Assembly (NCBI GenBank): GCA_001655205.1
Contig: LPNZ01002415.1
Location: 1-20,065 of the forward strand
Source: Lenisia limosa
Taxonomy: Eukaryota > Breviatea
Reading direction: 5' to 3'
Length of the DNA stretch: 20,065 bases
A program made the position numbers and the translations under genes. Below, one piece after another: positions 10,001 through 20,065 of this stretch. Numbering within the stretch: position 1 is the first letter of the stretch; the number at the start of each line of letters is the position of its first letter. The notes under the pieces were generated by a model. The model had not been told where the DNA came from. It made no database searches and was given only the letters and a program-made list of their open reading frames with translations.

Positions 10001-10568
10001 TCACCATCGTCTGTTCCGTTCGGAGTGTACAGAAATTGATGGCAACTACATGAAGGACCTTCGTGTTGTTGGACGACCCCTTGAGAACATGCTTATCATT
10101 GACAACTCTCCACAGGCATTTGCTCTTCAGGTTCGTGTGATCGACAAATGGTACTATTTTTTTTTTGTCTTTCTTCATTGCATTGTTGTATTCATATTGC
10201 ATTTTTCAAATTTNNNNNNNNNNNNNNNNNNNNNNNNNNNNNNNNNNNNNNNNNNNNNNNNNNNNNNNNNNNNNNNNNNNNNNNNNNNNNNNNNNNNNNN
10301 NNNNNNNNNNNNNNNNNNNNNNNNNNNNNNNNNNNNCCCATTGAGTCTTGGTTCGAAGACCCCGAGGACCGTTGTCTGCTGGAGTCCATGCCCTTCTTGG
10401 CCCAGGTCGGTACCAAGCTGATTCTTCATTCGTTTTTTTCTATCATTGAAGTTCCAATGACATCTCAACTAGGTTGCTGAAGCTAAGGATGTCCGCACAT
10501 TACTCCGTCAGCACTATCAAATCCAAGACCTCTTAGAAAACATCAGAGCTGAGGGTGTGGAACCCTAG
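7085..10568 (+). CDS. CTDSPL2: CTDSPL2-like FCP1/SCP-family (NIF domain) phosphatase
   Basis: Predicted HAD-superfamily Ser/Thr phosphatase of the RNA polymerase II CTD small-phosphatase group. Exons: 7085-7186, 7243-7278, 7319-7379, 7421-7448, 7655-7692, 7752-7876, 7960-8051, 8156-8239, 8303-8340 (end uncertain), 8549-8616, 8819-8989, 9058-9126, one entering from the gap to 9368, 9516-9596, 9807-9885, 9982-10130, one from the gap to 10405, and 10473-10568. All readable phases agree; about 480 aa are visible, near the human protein's size. The N-terminal half is disordered and Ser/Thr/Pro-rich, with FFSPVY resembling the FSPVF segment of CTDSPL2 and acidic EEEEIWDEICPY before the catalytic domain. 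The domain shows FTASHRVYADKLLDII, HHRLFRSEC, GNYMKDLRVVGR, IIDNSPQAFALQ and PIESWFEDPEDR. The DxDxT region starts in a gap and reads NETLVHSS, so the second Asp appears as Asn (see findings). The 8989/9058 junction is chosen for homology over a donor at 9039. Confidence 0.93.
8380..8448. other. Assembly gap (N) in CTDSPL2-like gene
   Basis: Sixty-nine N preceded by an 18-nt poly-T run at about 8350-8366. The gap falls between the exon ending near 8340 and the exon at 8549. It could hide an additional disordered-region exon, although the two flanking exons already join in phase. Confidence 0.9.
9203..9320. other. Assembly gap (N) covering the start of the catalytic motif exon
   Basis: 118 N. 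It hides the acceptor and the part of the exon that should encode the hydrophobic strand and the nucleophilic Asp of DxDxT. The readable sequence resumes at the third position of the motif. Confidence 0.95.
9397..9477. mobile_element. MITE-like or foldback hairpin in intron of the phosphatase gene
   Basis: Arms at 9397-9423 and 9450-9477 are inverted repeats. The right arm contains TTTTTTCGAACCGAAGTGA; the reverse complement of the left arm differs by two mismatches and one indel over about 28 columns. The loop is 26 nt. Imperfect direct repeats flank the unit: ATTATTGATTGTTG at 9381-9394 and ATTATTGTATTGTT at 9479-9492. The whole lies inside the 147-nt intron 9369-9515. There is no coding capacity. 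A structured RNA hairpin is the alternative reading. A 21-nt piece of the right arm recurs at 16300-16320 in another gene's intron. Confidence 0.55.
10214..10336. other. Assembly gap (N) in CTDSPL2-like gene
   Basis: 123 N. By homology it hides an acceptor and roughly five residues that link SPQAFALQ to PIESWF, where family members carry a short Asn-Gly-Ile type segment. Confidence 0.95.
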
Positions 10569-10640
10569 GCCTTTATATCTCACGTTTCTTCTCTTGTACA
10601 ATGTTCTTTCTTAATTTAGGTTTTCCCCATTCCATCAAAG
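10569..10640. other. 72-bp convergent spacer, phosphatase / dynein intermediate chain
   Basis: Only 72 bp separate the two stop codons (TAG ending 10568 on +, TAG at 10641-10643 on -). The 3' UTRs almost certainly overlap or run into the opposing coding exons. No AATAAA is visible on either strand here. Confidence 0.8.
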
Positions 10641-13600
10641 CTAGGTTTGAATCATATTGGCAATAGCGACATCTAAACTTCGATAGGATGAGGCAGCCGG
10701 CTGTGATACCTGGGGGGGGGGGTAAATGAGGAATTTGAAAAAGTATTTGAAAGCCTAATAATTCTGAGCATCCTGACAAAAACAATAAAATACGAGTTCA
10801 TGGAAAGGTGTGAATGAAGCTTAAAAGGTATCAACTTTGCACAAAAGTATTCACGACATAATATGTTGCGCTGCCCAAGCTTACTTCAGAAGGAAGCCTA
10901 GCGATATGGATGGCACCAACCGCGTCACCACAGGCAATATCCTGCCCGGACCTGTTCCACTAAAATGTCAGAGGTGTCCCTACGTTCTTTCCTGTCATTC
11001 TTCGTTCGCCTATCATATTCATGATAGGAGCCGCCTTTTAGAGTGGCGTGTGGTCAAAATTACCACTATATTTATTGATATCCTAACATTGCAGTTATTA
11101 ACAATAATAGAAACACTTGTGTATTTGGGCAGCTAATCACATCCCCTCCAACAGAAAGTTTTGATAAGGCGCGATCACCAACATTCAAGCTCAGTACCTG
11201 TGCCTAATATGTGAAAATGAAACTCAATCTATCAACAATATCATCTCTTGTAGTGAGAATATGATTTCTTGAAGAATTTCAGTCTTTGTGGTAGAAATGA
11301 CCCCCCCCCCCCCNNNNNNNNNNNNNNNNNNNNNNNNNNNNNNNNNNNNNNNNNNNNNNNNNNNNNNNNNNNNNNNNNNNNNNNNNATTTCCGTCAACTG
11401 AGGCTGCCAAACATGGGTGTGCTGGTGACCACTGTGGTGTCAGTAGGTAGCAAAAGAAAAGAAACGAATACTTGGTTATGGATATCGATATGGTTATTTT
11501 GAATTATTATGTCTTCTAACTCTAACAACAGATTTACGAAATAATCAACAGTTAACAAAGTTATGCCATGGGCAAACCTTGACATCATAAACGTTTTCGA
11601 AACTGTCTTCAAACGTTCTCAGCTCGAGACCCTCCTAAACTTTCATACCAACACCGCCGGATCTCTATGATCCTAGTTTCAATAGAGACTTTACTGCAAT
11701 ACCTTGCAACACGCACGTACCTTCACACTCCATAGGCGGACAGTCCAGTCAAACGATGACGAAATCAGGAGACCAGCTTGATCATGCGAACCAGCTGAAA
11801 AGGTTAAACAGATACAATAAGACTCAAGACCCTGAGTCACTTCAACTAACCTCGAAACATGGGGTGGTAGTCAACTGAAGACACCAGTCCCGTATGTCCT
11901 TCCAAAACAGACGTGATTCCAGGAACACTGATGATGTGAGTTGCAACATAGCCAGAGAAATGATGTAAAATGCCCGACTTTTCCTTTCAAATCATCAAAA
12001 TTGCCCGCAAACTGTCCATGCCGTGAGCCCACAAGAAGAGATCCATCCACGGTACCTACAAAGGATAAACCCTCATCTTAAACAAGATCCCAGGTTCATT
12101 ATAAAACAAAAGTGATCCAGTAAAGGTTATAAAAGTTAGTATATACTGAATATCAAGAAATTGCTTCATTTTTGATACTGAAGTGGAGCCTAACTTACCA
12201 GCAACGAAAGATGAGACGTCACCTTCAACCTTGGAAAACGTGGCAGTAGTGGTGATTCCTGAGGCGGAGGACTTCTCTTTTCCATCCTGGATTTGAAGAT
12301 GTAGTGTTTCCTAGGCAGTTATGTTTAAGAAAAACCTGAAATCAGAATGTGTGTGAACCAACTACTTGCAGTCACACTGAATTATTATTCCCATCAATTC
12401 CGTCTTACAATTGGGTCAATCAGTCTATCAGGGTGCCATGAGCAGAGAGAGCCGTTCAATGCCACTTTTGAGATCAGAAAAAAATGTCAAAAAGTAAAAA
12501 AAACAAACAACAAAAGCAAATAAATGAACCACCAGGTCCACGCGCCTACATGAGACAATGACATGAGCGAGCTTGGACCCGACAACAGTAACAGTGTCGA
12601 CCTGGCCGCCATGCCCGTCTCCAGGGGTGACACTCATGATGGAACGCTGGATAGTGAAAATGAAGCTCTCTCTGAAAAATGTCATGCATATCGGAGCGAA
12701 GGTGAGTAAAGCAATAAAAGGTTGTATCTGCATTTAAAGATATATACTGTTACTTACTTAAACGAATAATAATACCCCCACATTAACCACGTATCACATA
12801 CCGACGACGGCAGTCCAACGGATCGCAAGTCCCAGGCAATAAGGTTACCGGACTCGGTCCCAACAAAGGCAGTGTGGGGGACGTGCTCCGAGATCGTGAC
12901 ACTGCACAGGGGGGTCTACAAGGTCAAACAGCTGCAGATGGATAAAATAGAATAATCATTTTCGTTCCATTAAGAAAGCAATGACATACATGCCAGTGGT
13001 AGATGGCCATTGGTTTTGTTGGGTTAGTCAGTTGCCACACAGCCATAACACCATCGTCTTCTGTGGTTCCTCTTCGGGCTCCGTACACCGCTATCAGAAT
13101 GTTGTCATGCTAAGCAGTTAAAAGCTGCTACAATCCTAACCCATCTTGCAAGTGGAGCCATTTAACCCACTCTAGGCGACCATGCGATGCCGGTGACTGG
13201 TCGGTTTCTTGTTGCCTTATCGGTCAGTACGGCTGAAACCGAGGCTACTGTGGCGGTGGAAGCGGCTCGTCTGTGACATGAGGTTGTTTAATATATGATA
13301 TAGTATATATACTATACTATATAATATAGTATATATATATATATATATGATATATGATATTATGTATACTATATGTATAAATTATATAGATATAGACCAA
13401 AAGTAAACTTAAACGTAACAGGAATTTCAATTAATGATCAACACAAATGGAGCAACATGGTTAAACTACTCCACTTACGATTGGTCAGTGTCGTCATCCC
13501 AGGGACTGGCTTTGGCCACTTGGGCTTCATCAAAACGGTCTGCCGCCTGATATCGTTAAAACCACTCGTTAACTTGCTCCTACTCGTTGGAGGAAGCTGG

Positions 13601-14842
13601 TGAACTGGTCACTTTGTTCGTGTGCAGCGATATCGTCGACGCTTAGGATGGCTAGATGTTAGGCAAGTGGGGAAAATGTGTCCTCGGATCAAATTTCCGG
13701 ATATGGAGTAACAAAAAGCATATATCTAGTTGAAGGCATCTGCGGAGTATTGGGCGGTAATAAGAACACCCCCCCTACTTTCTGCAGCTTGGAAATACTC
13801 CCTCAATTCAACTGCTTCCGGATCTTCCTGTTCAACAACTTCAGGGATGTTGTACTCCGCTGGGATCTCTAAGCATGTCAGCGGAATAGAAAATGAATGC
13901 TGGCAATGCAACTGGTTAAAGGCTTTAAAACCATCTAGTATATATAAGATGACATTTATTTACCAAATCATTTGCTCACAACGCTGTAGATACACACAGC
14001 TTTCCGCATGTCACCCCAGAAGAGTAGTCGCATATTTGAATCAACGAATAGAATAAAATGGGTTTGAGAGCACCATAGCCCAACTAACCGAGAACCGGAG
14101 TGTCAACAATATCAGCTTGTGTTTCCTTTGAGTACACCTTTGCCACCTTGAAAATAAGCAACAACACATGGGAAAGTCAAGGACTGTAAACATTAACAAA
14201 ACAATTTCTAACGTGTTTAAAACAAATGAAATTCTATGTTAAACAATGACATACTCACGGCTACCTTTGGTGGTATGTCAATAACAGAAACTGCAACAGA
14301 GGAGGTCAAGGGGCGTCTGCGAAGTAAATTGTGTGATTACTGCAAAATAATTAACCCAAACCATCCTACTTGCGTGGAAAACAAAAACAAAACAACAACA
14401 AACACAACAATAACAACAAAAACAACAAGAGTTCTGTTACAAAAGACTGCAGTTGAAAAATTCGAAATAATATCATTTTCAAAAGCGACAAACCTCGGCT
14501 TTTCAACTTGAGGAGAGGCCTGGTGCTGAGAAACGGTGGGGGAGGCGGCTGGGGCTTCGGATCCAGATGACGGGGCTAAAAGTCAACCAACTGAATCTTT
14601 TCTCCTACACAGCAAAGCAGCAACAAGGTTTTCAACATCATCATCATTGGCTGGAGGAGGAGAAGCAGTGGGTTCAGGGGTAGCGGCTGCCGATTCTTGT
14701 TTACGTTTCCTCTAAAAAAGGAATCAGCATTGATCTTTCCGAGTATTCAAACTTCTTCCTGTTGTGCAACTCTTTTGGCACGGATCGCTGCAATGCGCTT
14801 GCGCTTTTCTTCTAGCGCTTGTTTTGCATCAGAGTCCGCCAT
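10641..14842 (-). CDS. DYNC1I: Cytoplasmic dynein 1 intermediate chain (WD40)
   Basis: Scaffold subunit of the minus-end-directed microtubule motor; it links heavy chain, light chains and dynactin. Exons, 5' to 3': 14753-14842, 14609-14711, 14494-14575, 14259-14316, 14089-14146, 13779-13868, 13584-13651, 13479-13546, 13171-13270, 12990-13109, 12802-12915, 12550-12646, 12409-12464, 12199-12310, 12013-12055, 11851-11927, 11721-11794, 11578-11634, 11431 to 11387 at a gap, 11153-11197, 10885-10959, 10641-10709; at least 566 aa. The N-terminus is a charged helix (ALEEKRKRIAAIRAKRVAQQ), like the dynactin p150-binding helix. A Pro/Ala-rich linker leads to VYSKETQAD, which matches the LC8-binding segment YSKETQT. 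FTSFLQRAADRFDEA fits the roadblock-binding region. WD40 blades include GVMAVWQLTNP, FVGTESGNLIAWDLRS, LNGSLCSWHPD, EGHTGLVSSVDYHP, ISSFDWTVRLWSVK and WSPAHPCLAASVDG. The linker is shorter than in animals. Confidence 0.95.
11301..11386. other. Poly-C run and assembly gap (N) in dynein gene
   Basis: Thirteen C (11301-11313) abut 73 N (11314-11386). The gap truncates the exon encoding WSPAHPCLAASVDGN and must hide the rest of that WD40 blade. Confidence 0.95.
13290..13396. repeat. (TA)n-rich palindromic tract in dynein intron
   Basis: About 100 nt of nearly pure A/T with a run of TA dinucleotides near 13330-13350 and repeated TATACTATA-type palindromes. It lies within the intron 13271-13478, between the exon ending TDQS and the exon beginning with the Ala/Thr/Val-rich segment that ends GIAWSPR. 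Confidence 0.85.
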
Positions 14843-15228
14843 AATAACTTGAGAATCAATGGCGTGATGCCTCAACTATAGAGAGAAAAAAATCTAGTGG
14901 AAGAAGGAAATTTTGAGCGTATACCTGGATTACCCTGCTGATTGTTGTTCAGTTGTTTCAGTGGTTGTTAGCTTATGGAAAAAGCAGAAAAGGGGGTTGG
15001 AAAGAGCAAAAAGCACACTATGTAAACACTACATGAACCTTTTTGCAGAATTTTCAACTTTTTGCTTGCCTTTTGCCACCTTTTGCACCATTTTACATCA
15101 CTGGATATTCACTATTCTGTTTATAAACTAATATCTTGACAAATCTTGAAAAGCAGTTATCAGCCCGAAACGTTGTTGTTGTGTTTCCGAACCACCTTCC
15201 AATGACATAGCACAGCTGCCACCTCAGG
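14843..15228. promoter_or_regulatory. Divergent promoter region, dynein IC / BICRA-like gene
   Basis: 386 bp between two start codons, with no convincing exon. The + strand carries four copies of TTTTGC within 46 bp (15041-15086), three of them ending TTTTGCA or TTTTGCC, and one inverted copy, GCAAAAAG, at 15006-15013. This may be a cluster of binding sites serving both genes. An in-frame TAG at 15208-15210 supports initiation at 15229. No TATA box stands out. Confidence 0.55.
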
Positions 15229-18049
15229 ATGCAAGGCCAGCCTCCGCCCATATCCGTCTCTAAGAGCGTCCCTGCTCGACCCACGGTACCGACATCCCTT
15301 CCCACGGCCCCCAGACCCAATCCCGCTCCTACCAAAGCAACGACCAGTACCCCTCTCACCCCTGGAACTCCCTCGACCCCCACCGTTATCCCCCACAAAG
15401 CATGGTTCCAAACTTCAGTCGCCTCCAAAAACGCCCAACCAGCCCAAAATCGACTACCTGTCGCGACCATCCCCCGCCAAATCCACCCTCAGCACCAACA
15501 CCATCTTCTCCAGCAACAGCAGCAGCTTAAGCACCAGCAGCTACATCTTCAGCAACAACAGCTACTTCAGCAACAACAACAAGCAAAAGCCCGTGCCACC
15601 ACTCCAGTAACAACAAAGCCTCCAGCCGTCCAGAAGCCTCGATTCCTTTATAGGGCCTTACCCGTGACAAGCGACCAGATCGATGAGTTTCGGTTGACAC
15701 GACGACGAAATCCAAACCAAGAACGGACGCGTCAGCTGCTTTCTGCAGTTGAATCGGTAGGGCGTTTACGTCTCAGGTTATTCTTTTCATGTGAAATCTA
15801 GGTGTTGGGATAGATGATGATGACCATTGTAGCGAAAAGCGAATGATCGTGAGCGTGTCTTATCATCGAGAACCGTTGAAAGGTGTCAGCAGATTGAGAT
15901 CCGGCGGGTGGACCCGAAATTCAAGAAAGTCGCTGCTGACGTCGAACCCAAGTTTTTTGGGCATTGTGATCTTTTTTTTTGTGTTGCTGTTTTGTTTGCA
16001 TCAGTCATGCCCCAGATTGTACCAGTCGCTTGATATGCAGCACAGCATGGCTATCCACCCTGACGTCAGCACTCCTTTCGAAAGCTGTAATTGGGTTGTC
16101 TTTGACTTTGTTTCTAATGCTTTGTTGCTTATTTGCAGTCATGATAGTATTGTTTTAAGAGGAAGTTCTTTTTGTATAGTTTAAAGAAAAATGAAGCGCA
16201 CGAGAGAATGTATCATACAAGTTTTGTGAGCAAAAGAACAATCTGTTATAACTAATACACACACTCCACAAAAAAGCCCGGGAAAATATCGACAATTTTT
16301 CTTTTTTCGAACCGAAGTGAGCCCTACTCCTTACCTAAGAAAACTTGGTTGTAAAAAGGAGATCGTGGGGATTTTGTTTGATCATTCAGACGACGACGCC
16401 TTTGAGCGATTGTTCCCATTTCACATTTGGGCCCGTGACCCTTTGAGTCTCAAGAAAGATGGAGATTGTAGGAGGGACTATTTGTTCTCTTTGGTTCGTA
16501 CCAACACCAGTCTTCTTTTCGAAAGTTTAACGAGTGTAGTACTTTCAGATGATTTCATTGGTGAAATGATGGAGAAAGAAGATGTGTACTTAGCACGGCG
16601 AAGAAAGGTTCTTTCTGGTCTCAAGGAACTACACGATGATGCTTTTATTACAAAGTATGCTGGAGCAAATAGTGATTTCTCCGTTTTACTGTTTTCCCTT
16701 TTTAACTCCCCTTCACATTGCGGTTTTCAGCATGAGCTCTGAAAGTCACTTTCCGATTTGTCTTCAAATCATACACTTATGCAATTTATGATGCAGTTTT
16801 CTCTTTAACATATCAATTTTAGGGAGCATCGATATCATCTTGAAAATCAGTGTAAACGCCTGAAGAGCACGATAAAGTTTTCTCATGAGGTTAGGATCAT
16901 TTGTGGAGGTGCCTGTTTTACTGATTTAGTCTGTTGCCCTTTTGAAAAGGCAAATCACAGAAGTTGAGCAAGAAATAGAAAACGTCCAAAAGCAGAACCA
17001 AGAAGTTCTCGACTCTTTCCCTCCGCCAGAAGTGAGAGGGGGGGGGGGTTATGCCTATTATATTTGCATATCGATATATCATATACTATCATATCTAATT
17101 ACCGGTTGATATTGTGATTTTTGAGAGCATTTCATATTTCCCCCTGAATATACTGGTTTTTTTCACTTGTTGATGGACTCAGGAAATGCAACGGATTGAA
17201 GCCGACCTGAAGAGGAGAGAACAGGAATTCGAGAACCTTGTCCAGAAGCAGCGAGAAAAGGAAATTGAAACGATCCAGTCCAACAGGCAGAAACAAGAGA
17301 AGATAGCCCGGGCAAAGTATGAGGCTGAATGTCAGCGAATTGAAGCCGAGCGGCGAAAGGATCAGATCAAGGCTAAGAAGCGCGAAGAGAGACGACTAAA
17401 GCTCAAACAATCCGCGCCGCCGGGAGTTGACACTCCAGATTGCCTCTCATCTCCATCCCCTCCCCAAGAGGACGTGTTTGCTCCGCCAATGGGAGGGAAG
17501 ACTGGCATGCGGCTAGTCAAAAGGCCCGCAAGCCCTGTACAGGATATTGTTGCCCCTGTGATCAAGCGATCGCGGGTTATTACAGAGGACCTCATTTCGC
17601 AGTCTTCCGATGAGGAGTCTGAGGAATTCGTCCCTGCACCCACCCCGGTCCCAAGCCTCAAGATCAACCTTTCAGTAGCCTCCAATCTGAGCTCTTATAC
17701 TGCGTCAAGGTGAGGGTCTACACGTTTTACAACTATTTACGTTTTTTTTTGCTTTTGACAGTTCAGTGAAACGCCAAGTCGCTATCCCCCTACGCCACAC
17801 TTTTCTCCCGGTCAGCCCGGGGTCCAAAGTCATTCTCAAGACCCTTGGGAGGTAAGCTACTTTTATTGTGTCCCTCTCTGCCTCTCTGAATAAAAAATGT
17901 CACTTTCCTCAAATGATGTCTGGATATTGGTCAAATTAGAACAGACTTGGTTTTGATTCAGCCCCTTGATTTTCCAGGCACCTTCAGACTCGATTGAAGC
18001 GCTCCCCTCCCCTATGTCCTTTAAGCTCTCTCTTAATACTCGTTTTTAG
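15229..18049 (+). CDS. BICRA: GLTSCR1/BICRA-like protein (probable SWI/SNF ncBAF subunit)
   Basis: In animals GLTSCR1/BICRA defines the non-canonical BAF chromatin-remodelling complex; a nuclear role is inferred here. Exons: 15229-15756, 15833-15951, 16016-16086, 16390-16467, 16549-16585, 16823-16889, 16930-17031, 17183-17709, 17767-17851, 17978-18049; total 1,686 nt, 561 aa, in phase throughout. The N-terminus is Pro/Thr-rich (TPLTPGTPSTPT) and then polyglutamine. The identifying segment is spread over two exons: HPDVSTPFES joined to YDDAFERLFPFHIW, matching the TPF...DA..RLLPYHV core of the GLTSCR1 domain. A long charged coiled coil follows (EQEIENVQKQNQEV, EADLKRREQEFENL, IEAERRKDQIKAKKREE), then a basic patch (VIKRSR), an acidic Ser patch (SQSSDEESEEF) and a disordered tail ending SLNTRF. 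Least certain are 16390-16585, where alternative exon ends exist, and the 15951/16016 junction. The two exons of about 527 nt are unusually long for this window. Confidence 0.85.
15490..15584 (+). repeat. CAG/CAA polyglutamine tract
   Basis: Interrupted glutamine codons, mixing CAG and CAA with His, Leu and Lys, encode runs such as LLQQQQQL and LLQQQQQA in the first exon of the BICRA-like gene. The mixed codons suggest selection for the peptide rather than recent slippage of a pure triplet. Similar Gln-rich segments occur in many chromatin coactivators. Confidence 0.9.
16300..16325 (+). repeat. Solo copy of the phosphatase-intron hairpin arm
   Basis: Bases 16300-16320 are identical to 9451-9471 (21 nt, including TTTTTTCGAACCGAAGTGA), followed by GCCCT where the other copy has AACCCT and the opposite arm implies AGCCCT. 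It lies in the 303-nt intron 16087-16389. No matching inverted arm is visible nearby, so it could be a decayed or partial element. Confidence 0.65.
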
Positions 18050-18153
18050 TCTTATTCTGTGTTTCTTTTTCTAATGTTGTTATGGTTAATTGATAGATGT
18101 CGGTCTATTTCTAGAATGAGGGGTGGTGGGACAAGTTTATCAAAATAGAACCT
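18050..18153. other. 104-bp convergent spacer, BICRA-like / HP1-like genes
   Basis: T-rich on the + strand, between TAG ending 18049 (+) and TAA at 18154-18156 (-). It contains CTAATG-like and TGATAG words but no clear polyadenylation hexamer. Confidence 0.75.

Positions 18154-20065
<1,912 letters not shown>

Noticed and set aside
10743-10785. Alternative short C-terminus of dynein IC ending DAQNY
   Set aside because: An acceptor in this intron would give a stop after five residues. The later acceptor at 10710 gives a helix (SYRSLDVAIANMI) resembling the usual C-terminal segment, so it was preferred.
13373-13603. Plus-strand open frame in the dynein gene
   Set aside because: It begins in an AT repeat and runs antisense to two dynein exons that fit the family in phase.
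14913-15131. Small open frame in the divergent promoter
   Set aside because: It lacks a supported start, has a low-complexity Phe-rich translation, and lies between two well-placed start codons.
16317-16742. A 141-codon open frame on + that could be a separate gene
   Set aside because: It has no ATG start and spans the end of an intron. Only its inner part continues the GLTSCR1 domain (YDDAFERLFPFHIW) after splicing at 16390; the rest is better explained as intron or alternative exon sequence.

Overview
The window is eukaryotic nuclear DNA. Its genes are broken by many short GT-AG introns, most about 40-200 nt, with exons averaging under 100 nt. I rebuilt six protein genes by joining exons by hand; splice phase and family homology agree at almost every junction. 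Cytoplasmic dynein intermediate chain, an HP1-type chromodomain/chromoshadow protein, a GLTSCR1/BICRA-like subunit and a USP20/33-type deubiquitinase with two DUSP domains all point to an opisthokont or related protist, such as an early-diverging fungus or a unicellular holozoan. Dynein argues against land plants. I cannot name the species. Six N gaps interrupt the sequence, and some cut exons.

Layout, left to right: (1) 1-94 (+), the last codons of polyubiquitin; (2) 411-6809 (-), a USP20/USP33-like deubiquitinase with about 32 exons; (3) 7085-10568 (+), a CTDSPL2-like FCP/SCP phosphatase with at least 18 exons; (4) 10641-14842 (-), cytoplasmic dynein intermediate chain with at least 22 exons; (5) 15229-18049 (+), a GLTSCR1/BICRA-like protein with about 10 exons and a polyglutamine tract; (6) 18154 to beyond 20065 (-), an HP1-like protein whose 5' end lies outside the window. 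Strand alternates strictly (+ - + - + -). This gives three convergent pairs with stop codons 316, 72 and 104 bp apart and two divergent pairs with 275 and 386 bp between start codons, so the genome is compact.

The genes are housekeeping and chromatin functions: ubiquitin supply and removal, a CTD-type phosphatase, microtubule transport, SWI/SNF remodelling and heterochromatin. I see no operon-like logic or defence system, and the adjacency of polyubiquitin and a deubiquitinase is probably chance. The non-genic signals worth a second look are a hairpin element in a phosphatase intron whose arm recurs as a 21-nt match in a BICRA-like intron, a GGATC pentanucleotide array in a USP intron, an Asn at the second Asp position of the phosphatase DxDxT motif, a 10-nt micro-exon in the HP1-like gene, and several alternative-splicing configurations.
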